A stretch of 58,979 nt of DNA. Origin: M3007 sp046160345 (GTDB lineage: Bacteria; Bacteroidota; Bacteroidia; Chitinophagales; Saprospiraceae). Below, one piece after another: positions 43,858 to 51,906 of the stretch (position 1 is its first letter; each line of letters opens with the position of its first letter). A model generated the notes under the pieces. It had not been told where the DNA came from. It did no database searches and saw nothing but the letters and a program-made list of their open reading frames with translations. The stretch lies in assembly GCA_046160345.1 (NCBI GenBank), contig JBJXGO010000222.1, positions 1 through 58,979 on the forward strand, read 5' to 3'. The translations under genes were made by a program, and so were the position numbers.

Positions 43858-45051
43858 ATGAATAACGCATCTCGTATCCTGGTTTCGCTTTTTTTGTTCG
43901 CATTTTTGCTGAGCTCGTGCCGCACCGCCCAAAAGTATGTCGAAAGTGGCGACTACGACAGTGCAATTGATTTGTGTATTCGCAAGATCAAAGGCAAATC
44001 AAAAAAGAAACTGGAGTATGTACAAGGTTTGGAGCTGGCCTTCCGGAAAGCACAAGCCCGCGACCTTGCTACCATTGAACAACTCAGGGCTGAAAGCCGT
44101 CCTGAACTTTGGGATCGGGTTCACAGCATACATTTAGACATTCGCAGTCGTCAAAACAAAATTGCACCACTTACTCCGCTTACCGCCAAAAATGGCTACC
44201 GCGCCAAATTCCAGTTTGTAGAGATCGCTGCGATGGAACGACAGAGCCGCGAAAAAGCCGCCGAATACCTTTACGATCAATCTGTTGCACTTTTGGAACG
44301 CGCAGAAAAAGACGATCGGATGGCTGCCCGAAAAGCTTACTATATGCTGATCGACCTGCAAAAACGCTTTTACTCCAACTACCGCGACAAGGATAAGCTG
44401 CTTGCCAAAGCGCGCGATCTCGGAACCTCCTATGTGGTTTTTGAAGTTCAAAACCAATCTGGAAAATTACTTCCACAAAGTTTCGAGGATCGTTTAATGG
44501 CCTTCGACATGCAAGGCCTGGACAACGAATGGAGGGAATTTTCTTTTGAAGCAAAACCCGGGTTGCATTACGATTATAAGGCTTTTTACAAGGTTCGGGA
44601 TATCGATATTAGTCCTGAAAGAATACAGGAACGCAGCTACATAGATGAAATAAAAATTCAGGATGGCTGGGACTATGTACTTGACAAGCGTGGCAACGTG
44701 AAGAAAGATAGCCTGGGCAACGACATAAAAACGCCGCACATGGTACTCATTCGGGCGGAGGTACTTGAAATTCACCAGACTAAGGCTGCCCGCATTGCAG
44801 GTTGTGTGGAAATCAGGGATGCAGTGAATAACACCTTGCTAGAAACTTGCGAATTGGCTACTGAAGTGGTTTTTGAAAATTATGCTTCTACCTTCAGGGG
44901 TGATGAGCGTGCGCTTAGTGGGGATACTAAAAACAGGTTGGGAAACCGCCCCTTGCCTTTCCCCCTGGATGGGGACATGCTCGTACAGGCTGCAGAGCGC
45001 TTGAAACCTGAGGTGAAAGAAGAACTTAGACGCAGCAGATCCATACTCTGA
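43858..45051 (+). CDS. lipoprotein with N-terminal TPR-like region
   Basis: 397 residues from the ATG at 43858; the upstream in-frame codons give no signal. The signal peptide ends with a lipobox ('FAFLLSSC'). 'AQKYVESGDYDSAIDLCIRKIKGKSKKKLEYVQGLELAF' (residues 26 on) is a TPR-like helical pair. Then come a long helical stretch to about 190 and a beta-rich C-terminal part. Function unknown; probably an envelope protein. It is followed by a good terminator. Confidence 0.78.
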   Translation: MNNASRILVSLFLFAFLLSSCRTAQKYVESGDYDSAIDLCIRKIKGKSKKKLEYVQGLELAFRKAQARDLATIEQLRAESRPELWDRVHSIHLDIRSRQNKIAPLTPLTAKNGYRAKFQFVEIAAMERQSREKAAEYLYDQSVALLERAEKDDRMAARKAYYMLIDLQKRFYSNYRDKDKLLAKARDLGTSYVVFEVQNQSGKLLPQSFEDRLMAFDMQGLDNEWREFSFEAKPGLHYDYKAFYKVRDIDISPERIQERSYIDEIKIQDGWDYVLDKRGNVKKDSLGNDIKTPHMVLIRAEVLEIHQTKAARIAGCVEIRDAVNNTLLETCELATEVVFENYASTFRGDERALSGDTKNRLGNRPLPFPLDGDMLVQAAERLKPEVKEELRRSRSIL

Positions 45052-45101
45052 GGCGACCAATAGGCTCAGCGGTACACCTTAGCCAGGCCATCCTTAAAAC
45101 A

Positions 45102-45158
45102 AGGCCATCTAATACTTTTCACCCTTGGTGAGAAATTGTTAGGTGGCCTCTTTTTTTT
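45102..45158 (+). terminator. Rho-independent terminator
   Basis: Arms AGGCCATCTAA (45102-45112) and TTAGGTGGCCT (45139-45149) pair over 11 bp including one G-U pair, with a further inner stem in the loop (TTTCACC / GGTGAGAAA). A run of eight T follows (45151-45158). It ends transcription of the lipoprotein gene upstream. Confidence 0.8.
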
Positions 45159-45186
45159 GCCGTTTTTTTGCACAAAATTTTTCTTC

Positions 45187-46350
45187 ATGCAAATTTGCCG
45201 ACTACTTCCGTTTTATGCTTTTCTCCTTTTTTCCAATTGGGCTTCCGCTCAAATTGAGTACCCCAAAGACGCTTTCCGCGAGTTGAGGCGCGGGCTTGAG
45301 GGGACCTGGTTTTTGCCAACAGACCGAGGCGACAAACTTGAGATCTGGTGGAAAGAAGATGACCAGACCCTTGCTGGTAAAAGCGTTCGGATCAAACCCG
45401 AAAATGGCGACACTGTTTTGCTTGAACGCCTGCGCCTTGAACTGCGCGACACGACCATAACCTATATCTCCATCCCACGTCAAAGCAGCAAAGAGCCCTC
45501 CTCATTTGTCCTGACAGAAATTGACGAGGCGGGTTTTTTTATTTTTACCAACCCGGAGAATGCTGACCCGCACACCATACGCTACCTCATACTGGGTAAT
45601 CGTGAGATACAGGTGGAAACCATTAGCCGGCGCAATGGCCGAGATGTAAAACAGGAATTTGTGTTTGAGCGCGAGTTCACGCCTGGCGCCGTAGAGTTCA
45701 GGCTTCGGGGAGGAATAAACGCGAGCAGCCTGCGTGGTACCGGCAATTTCAATCTGGACGCTCCTGCAAAAACCCCGGATTTTGGCTGGAAACCAGGCTG
45801 GGAACTGGGCATGCAGGCCCGCTTCAAAGGGCGTGGCGGTTATATAACGATCAATGCCGAATTGGGCTTGTCAGGCCGCCGAGCCTCCACGGCGTCTTCT
45901 TTCACTGTAAATGTGGACACAATGCCCTACTTTTTCAATTACAAACGCGATTTGACCTATCATTCACTTTGGCTGGTAGCCTCCGTCATGCCGGAGCTTA
46001 CCTTTGGTCGCGATGGCCGGTTGTCGCTCATGGCCGGGCCTTATTATGGCCGCCTGGTGGGTTTGAGTGGCAAAGGATTGCAAGAACCTGCAGAGGAAGG
46101 CAAACTTTTTAAAGTAAACAACGACCTGAAAAAGAGCGATTTAGGTATCAATCTTGGATTTCAATACAAACTCAATTTTGGCAAAAAAGACATAGGCGGA
46201 ATTTTGGGTTTAAGGGCCAGCTATGGCTTTTCCAATCTCGACAACCTTTATACCCGCTTTTGTAACAATGGAAACAGCTCCGTTTGCAATGGACAGATCT
46301 CGCTTCAGGGCGCCTCTCTTTATTACAGTGTGAATCTTTTAAAACTCTGA
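45187..46350 (+). CDS. outer-membrane barrel-like protein with N-terminal lipocalin-like domain
   Basis: 387 residues from the ATG at 45187, where a signal peptide begins (MQICRLLPFYAFLLFSNWASAQ). The first 150 residues ('LEGTWFLPTDRGDKLEIWW') resemble DUF6265/lipocalin-type domains with the 'GTW' start. The rest has alternating aromatic strands and ends in a hydrophobic-terminal strand ('SLYYSVNLLKL'), like PorT-type 8-10 strand barrels. Function unknown. Confidence 0.78.
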   Translation: MQICRLLPFYAFLLFSNWASAQIEYPKDAFRELRRGLEGTWFLPTDRGDKLEIWWKEDDQTLAGKSVRIKPENGDTVLLERLRLELRDTTITYISIPRQSSKEPSSFVLTEIDEAGFFIFTNPENADPHTIRYLILGNREIQVETISRRNGRDVKQEFVFEREFTPGAVEFRLRGGINASSLRGTGNFNLDAPAKTPDFGWKPGWELGMQARFKGRGGYITINAELGLSGRRASTASSFTVNVDTMPYFFNYKRDLTYHSLWLVASVMPELTFGRDGRLSLMAGPYYGRLVGLSGKGLQEPAEEGKLFKVNNDLKKSDLGINLGFQYKLNFGKKDIGGILGLRASYGFSNLDNLYTRFCNNGNSSVCNGQISLQGASLYYSVNLLKL

Positions 46351-46351
46351 C

Positions 46352-46372
46352 CGTCAACGGTCAACGGTCAAA
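46352..46372. repeat. heptamer tandem repeat (CGGTCAA-type) before RNase H
   Basis: CGTCAACGGTCAACGGTCAA contains the 7-mer CGGTCAA two to three times, ending one base before the RNase H start codon. It lies in the 21-bp gap between two genes. Confidence 0.55.
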
Positions 46373-47001
46373 TGGCAAAACAAAAATTCTACGTTGTCTG
46401 GGAAGGCCGTAAGCCCGGGGTTTATACTTCGTGGGAGGACTGTAAAAGCCAGGTAGATGGTGTGGCTGGAGCAAAATACAAGAGTTTTGAAAATCGTGCG
46501 CAAGCCGACCTGGCATTTCAAAGCAACTATTGGAAGTTTGTGCAAAAGACCACAAGCACTCCAAAAACTGCCGCCAGTTTATCTAGATCTTCGATCATCC
46601 AGGAAAGTGTGGCTGTAGATGCCGCCTGTTCCGGCAATCCAGGCGATATGGAATACCGCGGCGTTTGGACGGCGGATGGACGTGAATTATTTCACATGGG
46701 GCCGCTTAAGGAGGGAACCAATAATATCGGGGAATTTCTGGCTATCGTTCATGCGCTTGCGATGCTGAAACAGCAGAATAAGCCCACACTCCCCATTTAT
46801 TCGGATTCAAAAACGGCTCAGGGCTGGGTCAAAAAGGGCAAATGCAACACTAAACTTGAGGCGACCGGCCGCAATGACAAAATCTTTGAGCTGATTCAAC
46901 GCGCTGAAAACTGGCTGGCTGTAAATAAAATCACAAACCCGGTGCTGAAATGGGAAACGGAAGCCTGGGGAGAAATCCCGGCAGATTTTGGACGGAAATA
47001 A
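46372..47001 (+). CDS. ribonuclease H1 with N-terminal hybrid-binding (viroplasmin-like) domain
   Basis: Degrades RNA in RNA-DNA hybrids. The N-terminal 55 residues ('KFYVVWEGRKPGVYTSWEDC') are the caulimovirus-type RNA-DNA hybrid-binding domain, joined by a Ser/Thr-rich linker to the RNase H fold. Catalytic residues are D83, E121 ('NNIGEFLAI'), D145 ('YSDSKTA') and D205 ('WGEIPADFGRK'), all present. The length of 209 residues and architecture are those of Bacteroidota RNase H1. Confidence 0.92.
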   Translation: MAKQKFYVVWEGRKPGVYTSWEDCKSQVDGVAGAKYKSFENRAQADLAFQSNYWKFVQKTTSTPKTAASLSRSSIIQESVAVDAACSGNPGDMEYRGVWTADGRELFHMGPLKEGTNNIGEFLAIVHALAMLKQQNKPTLPIYSDSKTAQGWVKKGKCNTKLEATGRNDKIFELIQRAENWLAVNKITNPVLKWETEAWGEIPADFGRK

Positions 47002-47031
47002 GTCTGACAACTCGTTCCTAAACAATTTTTC

Positions 47032-48750
47032 ATGAAACATCTTTTTCTCTTTTTCATCCTGCTGATCGCGGCTTGTTCCCCCTCCCCTAAAACCTCGGCC
47101 CCCGATATTATCTATGTGAACGGCAACTTTTTTACGGCGGACTCCTCCCAAACAACGGCTACTGCAATTGCAATTTTGGGCGATCGTATCCTTGCAATAG
47201 GTAAGGATGAAGACCTTAAAAAATTAGCCGGAAAAGAAACGCAGATCATTGATCTTCAAGGCGCATTTGCCATGCCAGGATTTATAGAAGGCCATGGACA
47301 TTTTAATGGTTTGGGTGAGAGTCTGCAAAATTTGAACCTCATCAACACCCAAACCTGGAGTGAGATCACCGGGTTGGTGTCTGAAAAAGCAAAAACTGTT
47401 AAACCCGGCGAATGGATAGAAGGCCGGGGCTGGCATCAGGAAAAATGGTCCGAATCGCCCGGAGCAACGGTGAACGGTTACCCCTACAATACCGAGCTGA
47501 GTGCAGCTTCGCCCAACAATCCCGTTGTGCTCTATCACGCCAGTGGTCACGGCCTTATTGCCAACGCAAAAGCCATTGAACTGGCCGGTATTTCCCGCGA
47601 AACCTCCGACCCTGTCGGCGGGCGCATCGTGCGCGACGCCCGTGGCAACCTTACGGGCGTTTTTGAGGAAAATGCAATGGATTTGATCGGAAAGCCATTT
47701 TATGCCTGGAAAAACCTGCGCCCGGAACAGGAACAGATCGCCGCTTTCGAAAAAACCACCCAACTTGCCGCCTCCGAATGCCTGGCTAAGGGCATCACGT
47801 CATTCCAGGACGCAGGAAGCAGTTTTTGGGAACTTGATCAATACCGCCGCCTTGCCGAAGCCGGTCAACTGCCCCTTCGCCTGTGGGCAATGGCGAGTCA
47901 GCCCACCGCGCACGATATTCCAAAATTGAAAAATTACCCCCAAATTGGTCTTGGGAACCAACACTTTACCTGCCGTGCGGTGAAATGTTACTTCGATGGC
48001 GCCCTTGGTTCGTATGGCGCCTGGCTGCTCGCGCCTTATGACGACAAACCGGGTTTTGTGGGACAGAACACGACCCCCATGGATACCATTGCCCGAATGG
48101 CACAGGTATGTCACCAAAAAAACCTTCAACTTTGCGTTCATGCCATCGGCGACCGGGCAAACCGGGAAGTATTGAATGTGGTGGAAAAAGAATTCGCCGG
48201 AGATCAAGGCTCAAAAGCTAACGATCAGCGTTGGCGCATTGAACACGCTCAACACATTGATCCACAAGATATTCCACGATTTGCCAAACTGGGCGTGGTC
48301 GCCTCGATGCAGGCCATACACTGCACCAGCGACGCCCCATTTGTAGCCAAGCGCCTCGGTACAGAACGTGCCCGCACAGGAGCTTATGCCTGGCGCAGCC
48401 TGCTCGACAGCGGCGCCCATTTTGCCAATGGCACGGATGCACCCGTGGAGGATGTAAACCCCTTGCCTTGCCTTTATGCCTCTGTCACCAGAAAACGCGC
48501 TGATACAGGGCTTGAGTTTTTTCCTGAACAAAAAATGACCCGGGAAGAAGCCCTGCTTTCTTACACACTCTGGAACGCCTGGGCCGCTTTTGAAGAAAAG
48601 GAAAAAGGCTCGCTCAGCCCAGGCAAACTGGCTGATTTCGTGGTGCTTTCAAAAGACTTGTTGCATTGTGCGCCGGAAGAAATATTGCAGGTAAAAGTGC
48701 TGAAAACAATAGTAGGCGGCAAGCTGAAATTTGAAGCAGATAAAAAATAG
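47032..48750 (+). CDS. YtcJ-type amidohydrolase, predicted lipoprotein
   Basis: A 572-residue metallo-hydrolase of the amidohydrolase 3 group. A lipobox 'ILLIAAC' follows the signal, so it is probably an envelope enzyme. The first metal-binding block is 'GFIEGHGHFNGLG', the later ones 'VHAIGDRAN', 'EHAQHID' and 'NGTDAPVED'. The HxH metal pair is in GHGH. Substrates of this group vary (N-substituted amides, imidazolone-like) and none is evident here. It starts 30 bp after the RNase H gene. Confidence 0.88.
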   Translation: MKHLFLFFILLIAACSPSPKTSAPDIIYVNGNFFTADSSQTTATAIAILGDRILAIGKDEDLKKLAGKETQIIDLQGAFAMPGFIEGHGHFNGLGESLQNLNLINTQTWSEITGLVSEKAKTVKPGEWIEGRGWHQEKWSESPGATVNGYPYNTELSAASPNNPVVLYHASGHGLIANAKAIELAGISRETSDPVGGRIVRDARGNLTGVFEENAMDLIGKPFYAWKNLRPEQEQIAAFEKTTQLAASECLAKGITSFQDAGSSFWELDQYRRLAEAGQLPLRLWAMASQPTAHDIPKLKNYPQIGLGNQHFTCRAVKCYFDGALGSYGAWLLAPYDDKPGFVGQNTTPMDTIARMAQVCHQKNLQLCVHAIGDRANREVLNVVEKEFAGDQGSKANDQRWRIEHAQHIDPQDIPRFAKLGVVASMQAIHCTSDAPFVAKRLGTERARTGAYAWRSLLDSGAHFANGTDAPVEDVNPLPCLYASVTRKRADTGLEFFPEQKMTREEALLSYTLWNAWAAFEEKEKGSLSPGKLADFVVLSKDLLHCAPEEILQVKVLKTIVGGKLKFEADKK

Positions 48751-48776
48751 CGGGTCGATTGATTGACTATTTGGTA

Positions 48777-49895
48777 TCACCCATTTTTTTTCAACAATTG
48801 TACCATCATCCCGCTTTTGAGACGGGGCTCGAAATAGGTACTTTTGGGGGGCAGGATCTCACCTGCATCGGCCAAAAACATAAGGTCTTCAAAATGAACC
48901 GGAAAAAGTGCAAAACCTACCCTGTTGCGCTTGTTTGCTGCTTTTTGAAGTCCTTCCATGCCTCTGTTTCCATCAATGTAGCTCACCCTGCTGTCTGAAC
49001 GGACATCATGTATGCCAAGGATGTTTCCAAGCACCTTTTTGTTCAGTAGCGAGGCATCCAGCAAGGCATTTTGTTTGTCCAGACCATCTAGCAATTCAGG
49101 ACGCCAACGCAGGTAATACCACTCTTTATGCAGGCACATCACGATTTCATGCTTGTCCGTCGGACGGCTTGGCATGCCTAGGCACTCGATTTCGAACACT
49201 TTCGAAATGTGCGCCATAAACTGCGCTGCGCTCATTCCTTTTGGAATTTCCGCCGCCCGATTATAGTCGAGGATATCCAATTGGTCGGTGGCAAAAAACG
49301 CGCAAAAAAGGTGGTCGAAGTCAAAATCGGGGTAACTATCCCGTTGTTCGTGCAGCATCGCCATGGTACTGGTACGGTGATGGCCATCGGCGATGTAGCT
49401 GGCCTTTACGTTGCGGGTGAACAAGTCCTGCAGCTCGCGGATATCTCCTCCATCTGTCACGGCCCAAATACGGTGCAACACACCCCTTCCCTGCTTGAAC
49501 CTGGCCTGGAAAATGGGCTTGTTTTTTTGGACAAACCCGTTCAGCCATTCGCTGATGCTGGTAACGGGAGGATAGGTAAGCAGCACCGGTTTGAGGATAG
49601 CCTCCCATTCGAAAAAGAAGCTCATATGATGCTGTTCCTGCTCGCTTAGGGTAGCTTCATGTTTTTTTACTTTTCCGTCAAAAAAATCCTCCACCTCGTT
49701 GAGCGCTACCAATCCGGTATGCTCTCCTGTTATAGATTTGATTTGATAAATATAAAAGGCTGACAGAGGCACTTGTTCGTAAATACCGTCTTTTACATAC
49801 TCCGCGTAGCGGTTTTTTGCTTCATCGCAAAAAACGTCGGTGGATTCGACCCTGGCGAGGTTTGGAAAGGACGCTGAAAATGGTTTTATCTTCAT
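48777..49895 (-). CDS. DUF1015 family protein
   Basis: 372 residues with the family signature 'YIADGHHRTS' near residue 168 and an N-terminal 'KPFSASFPN' block. It is cytoplasmic, with no signal peptide. The biochemical role of the family is not established. It is convergent with the amidohydrolase (26 bp between stops) and ends the housekeeping run before the ATPase/TOPRIM pair. Confidence 0.9.
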   Translation of the reverse strand: MKIKPFSASFPNLARVESTDVFCDEAKNRYAEYVKDGIYEQVPLSAFYIYQIKSITGEHTGLVALNEVEDFFDGKVKKHEATLSEQEQHHMSFFFEWEAILKPVLLTYPPVTSISEWLNGFVQKNKPIFQARFKQGRGVLHRIWAVTDGGDIRELQDLFTRNVKASYIADGHHRTSTMAMLHEQRDSYPDFDFDHLFCAFFATDQLDILDYNRAAEIPKGMSAAQFMAHISKVFEIECLGMPSRPTDKHEIVMCLHKEWYYLRWRPELLDGLDKQNALLDASLLNKKVLGNILGIHDVRSDSRVSYIDGNRGMEGLQKAANKRNRVGFALFPVHFEDLMFLADAGEILPPKSTYFEPRLKSGMMVQLLKKNG

Positions 49896-49955
49896 GGTGG
49901 CGTGGCAAAGGTGGGGAAAAATAGGGGTTTTTCAGCGGACGCTGTGTACCACTAA

Positions 49956-50609
49956 TCAAATCTTGACAGGAAGGGCTTGGATGAAAATTCCGAGCGATGG
50001 GTTTTTAGCGGCGGCGCTCCGTAAGCCTTTTGGTTTGCACAAAGGGCGAGAAAGTTTGTCGTATTGCTTGGGGCCTTTCGCATGAGGGTTTATGGTAGAG
50101 TGCTTGTTCTTCGCAAGCTGAGTATTCAGCTTATGTAGACAGTTGTTCGTAGCAGCGGCATTTTTGTCAGCGTAAAACAGAGGTAAAAGCCAACATTCCA
50201 ATTCATCCACCGCAACCGCGAACAGGATTTTCTCGTGGTAAGTTTCCCAAAAGCCTTTCTCGAATGAATCTGTTATCAGGCTTTCCATCTTACCTATCAC
50301 TTGATTTACAAGGCTTTGAACTGGGTTTTTCAAGTCCAGTTCAAACGGTTTTTCGTGCAAACAATCGGTATCAATTTGCACCACGAGATAGTCATTTTGC
50401 TCGAATGCTCCTTGAAAAAATGAGGATTGGCAGTATGCTACCACCTGCGTCCAACCGCCTTGTCGTTGAGCCCCATCTGTGGAATCAAGCAAGGGTTGAA
50501 GTGGTCTAATAGTAAGGTCGGGGTCATTAAAATGTCCGATTAGAATATTTTCCAACACCGCATGGTCTGTCGGGCCTTCTGCGATGAGTCCGAAACTTGG
50601 ATTTGGCAT
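49956..50609 (-). CDS. small TOPRIM-like protein, partner of the AAA ATPase
   Basis: About 217 residues from the ATG at 50609, which lies 5 nt after the ATPase stop; a TTG at 50618 would overlap it by 4 bp. The start 'FGLIAEGPTDHAVLENIL' supplies a Glu (E11) like that of TOPRIM motif 1, and 'YLVVQIDTDC' supplies the D80-x-D82 pair, the usual TOPRIM Glu...DxD set. It resembles DUF4276/RloB-type or OLD nuclease domains. Further 'VAVDELECWLLPL' (about 137-149) recalls the C-terminal part of DUF4276. It probably works with the upstream ATPase as a two-part effector; the target is unknown. Confidence 0.75.
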   Translation of the reverse strand: MPNPSFGLIAEGPTDHAVLENILIGHFNDPDLTIRPLQPLLDSTDGAQRQGGWTQVVAYCQSSFFQGAFEQNDYLVVQIDTDCLHEKPFELDLKNPVQSLVNQVIGKMESLITDSFEKGFWETYHEKILFAVAVDELECWLLPLFYADKNAAATNNCLHKLNTQLAKNKHSTINPHAKGPKQYDKLSRPLCKPKGLRSAAAKNPSLGIFIQALPVKI

Positions 50610-50614
50610 AGTTT

Positions 50615-51871
50615 TCAAATGTTGGGAATGCCGCCGATATAGCCACGCAGGAATTGTTCAGAAAGTTTCACGGGTTCATGGCCATTAGCAGAGGGTTTTT
50701 GTTCAATGCGCAGCGCTTTGGTATGACCCAGTTTATTGCGGGAGATGACGAAAAGCCTTTGCTCATCATCATTCAAGTTGAGGCCGTCAAGTAGGCCAGG
50801 GTTGTGCGCAGTGACGATGACTTGTTTGTCATGCTCTTTGGCTAACCGTACTAATTCACCAATAAGTTTAGCGCAGAGTCTAGGGTTCAGCGCATTGTCA
50901 ATATTGTCAATGGCAAAAAACTTGGGCGTATATGGGCTGACAAATAGCGTAACGTAAAAAAGCAGATAAAGAAAGCCTTCATTGCTACTGCGTTGGTCAA
51001 TGTATTGGATACCCTCGTCCAAATAACGATCGCGGATGCGGATGCGTCGTTCGTTGAAAATCAGGTCGTTAGGGATTTCGAAACCTTCAACCCAGTCGAT
51101 GAGTTGGAGGTTTTCGTTTATCTTTTGGAAGATATCTGGTTCTTTGCGGGCCAGGTTAGCTAAGTGACTAAATAAACCCTCCCCACGTATGCCAAGAGGT
51201 CTGATTTGGCCTTCTTCATCAAATCGCCTAAGATGAGTATTTTCAGGACAAAAGATTGCAAAATCATCAATTTCAAGGTACTTTGCAATCTTTTGTGTCG
51301 CATGAAGTACCACCTTTAGACCACCTTCGGACCACTGTGAGGATTCGGTTTTTTTGAGGTTTGAATTCATGAATTCAAGCCAATCAGCATCCCCATTATT
51401 AAGCTTATCTACAAGCTGCTTTCCCCATCCCTCATTAATTGCTTTTATTAGCACAGCTCCAAAATGGGCGGTTGCTAAATAACCCGATATACTTTTCTCA
51501 AATTCTTGAATCTGCGCAAATTTTTCAGATAATGCCCAATCTGAAACAGCTAATCTACTTGAATCCTCCTTTGATTCAGAGATTTCAACCTCAATTCCCA
51601 CATTATTCCCAGTTTTATATGCCAGTTTAATCGGGTCTTGAGCTGTTCCCATTTCAAAACCGACCTTCATAAGGCGAGGCTCGGTCTCTCTAATCCCTTT
51701 ATTTGAAAGCATTTCTAATTTTAATGTTACCGCTGCGCTCCCCAAAGCCACCGCTTCCAAAATATTCGTCTTTCCACATCCATTCTCTCCAATAAACACA
51801 TTCACCCTCCCTAAATCAAGTTCAAGCGAAGGGATAGATTTGTAATTTTCGATTTTAATATGTTGTATCAT
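50615..51871 (-). CDS. AAA/ABC-type ATPase (SMC/OLD-like) of a two-gene locus
   Basis: About 418 residues from the ATG at 51871. I reject the longer frame from 51898 because it lies on top of a -7 element at 51887-51894. The N-terminus 'IQHIKIENYKSI' is the classic RecF/SMC/OLD start. Walker A is 'GENGCGKT' (28-35). The signature-like 'RSSNEGFLYLL', Walker B 'FFAIDNIDNALNP' (about residue 320) and switch His in 'VTAHNPGLLDG' follow. The usual Walker B Glu is Asn here. The middle is a long insertion. It is the first gene of an operon with a TOPRIM-like partner, an arrangement seen in anti-phage systems such as PARIS. Confidence 0.85.
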   Translation of the reverse strand: MIQHIKIENYKSIPSLELDLGRVNVFIGENGCGKTNILEAVALGSAAVTLKLEMLSNKGIRETEPRLMKVGFEMGTAQDPIKLAYKTGNNVGIEVEISESKEDSSRLAVSDWALSEKFAQIQEFEKSISGYLATAHFGAVLIKAINEGWGKQLVDKLNNGDADWLEFMNSNLKKTESSQWSEGGLKVVLHATQKIAKYLEIDDFAIFCPENTHLRRFDEEGQIRPLGIRGEGLFSHLANLARKEPDIFQKINENLQLIDWVEGFEIPNDLIFNERRIRIRDRYLDEGIQYIDQRSSNEGFLYLLFYVTLFVSPYTPKFFAIDNIDNALNPRLCAKLIGELVRLAKEHDKQVIVTAHNPGLLDGLNLNDDEQRLFVISRNKLGHTKALRIEQKPSANGHEPVKLSEQFLRGYIGGIPNI

Positions 51872-51886
51872 ACGAAATGTGCTGTG

Positions 51887-51894
51887 CAAAAGTA
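51887..51894 (-). promoter_or_regulatory. candidate -7 element (TACTTTTG) of the ATPase/TOPRIM operon
   Basis: Minus-strand TACTTTTG, 15 nt before the ATG at 51871, leaves a leader of about 9 nt. It also decides the start, since the longer frame would begin upstream of the transcript. Confidence 0.5.
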
Positions 51895-51906
51895 GCAATT
51901 CTAAGG

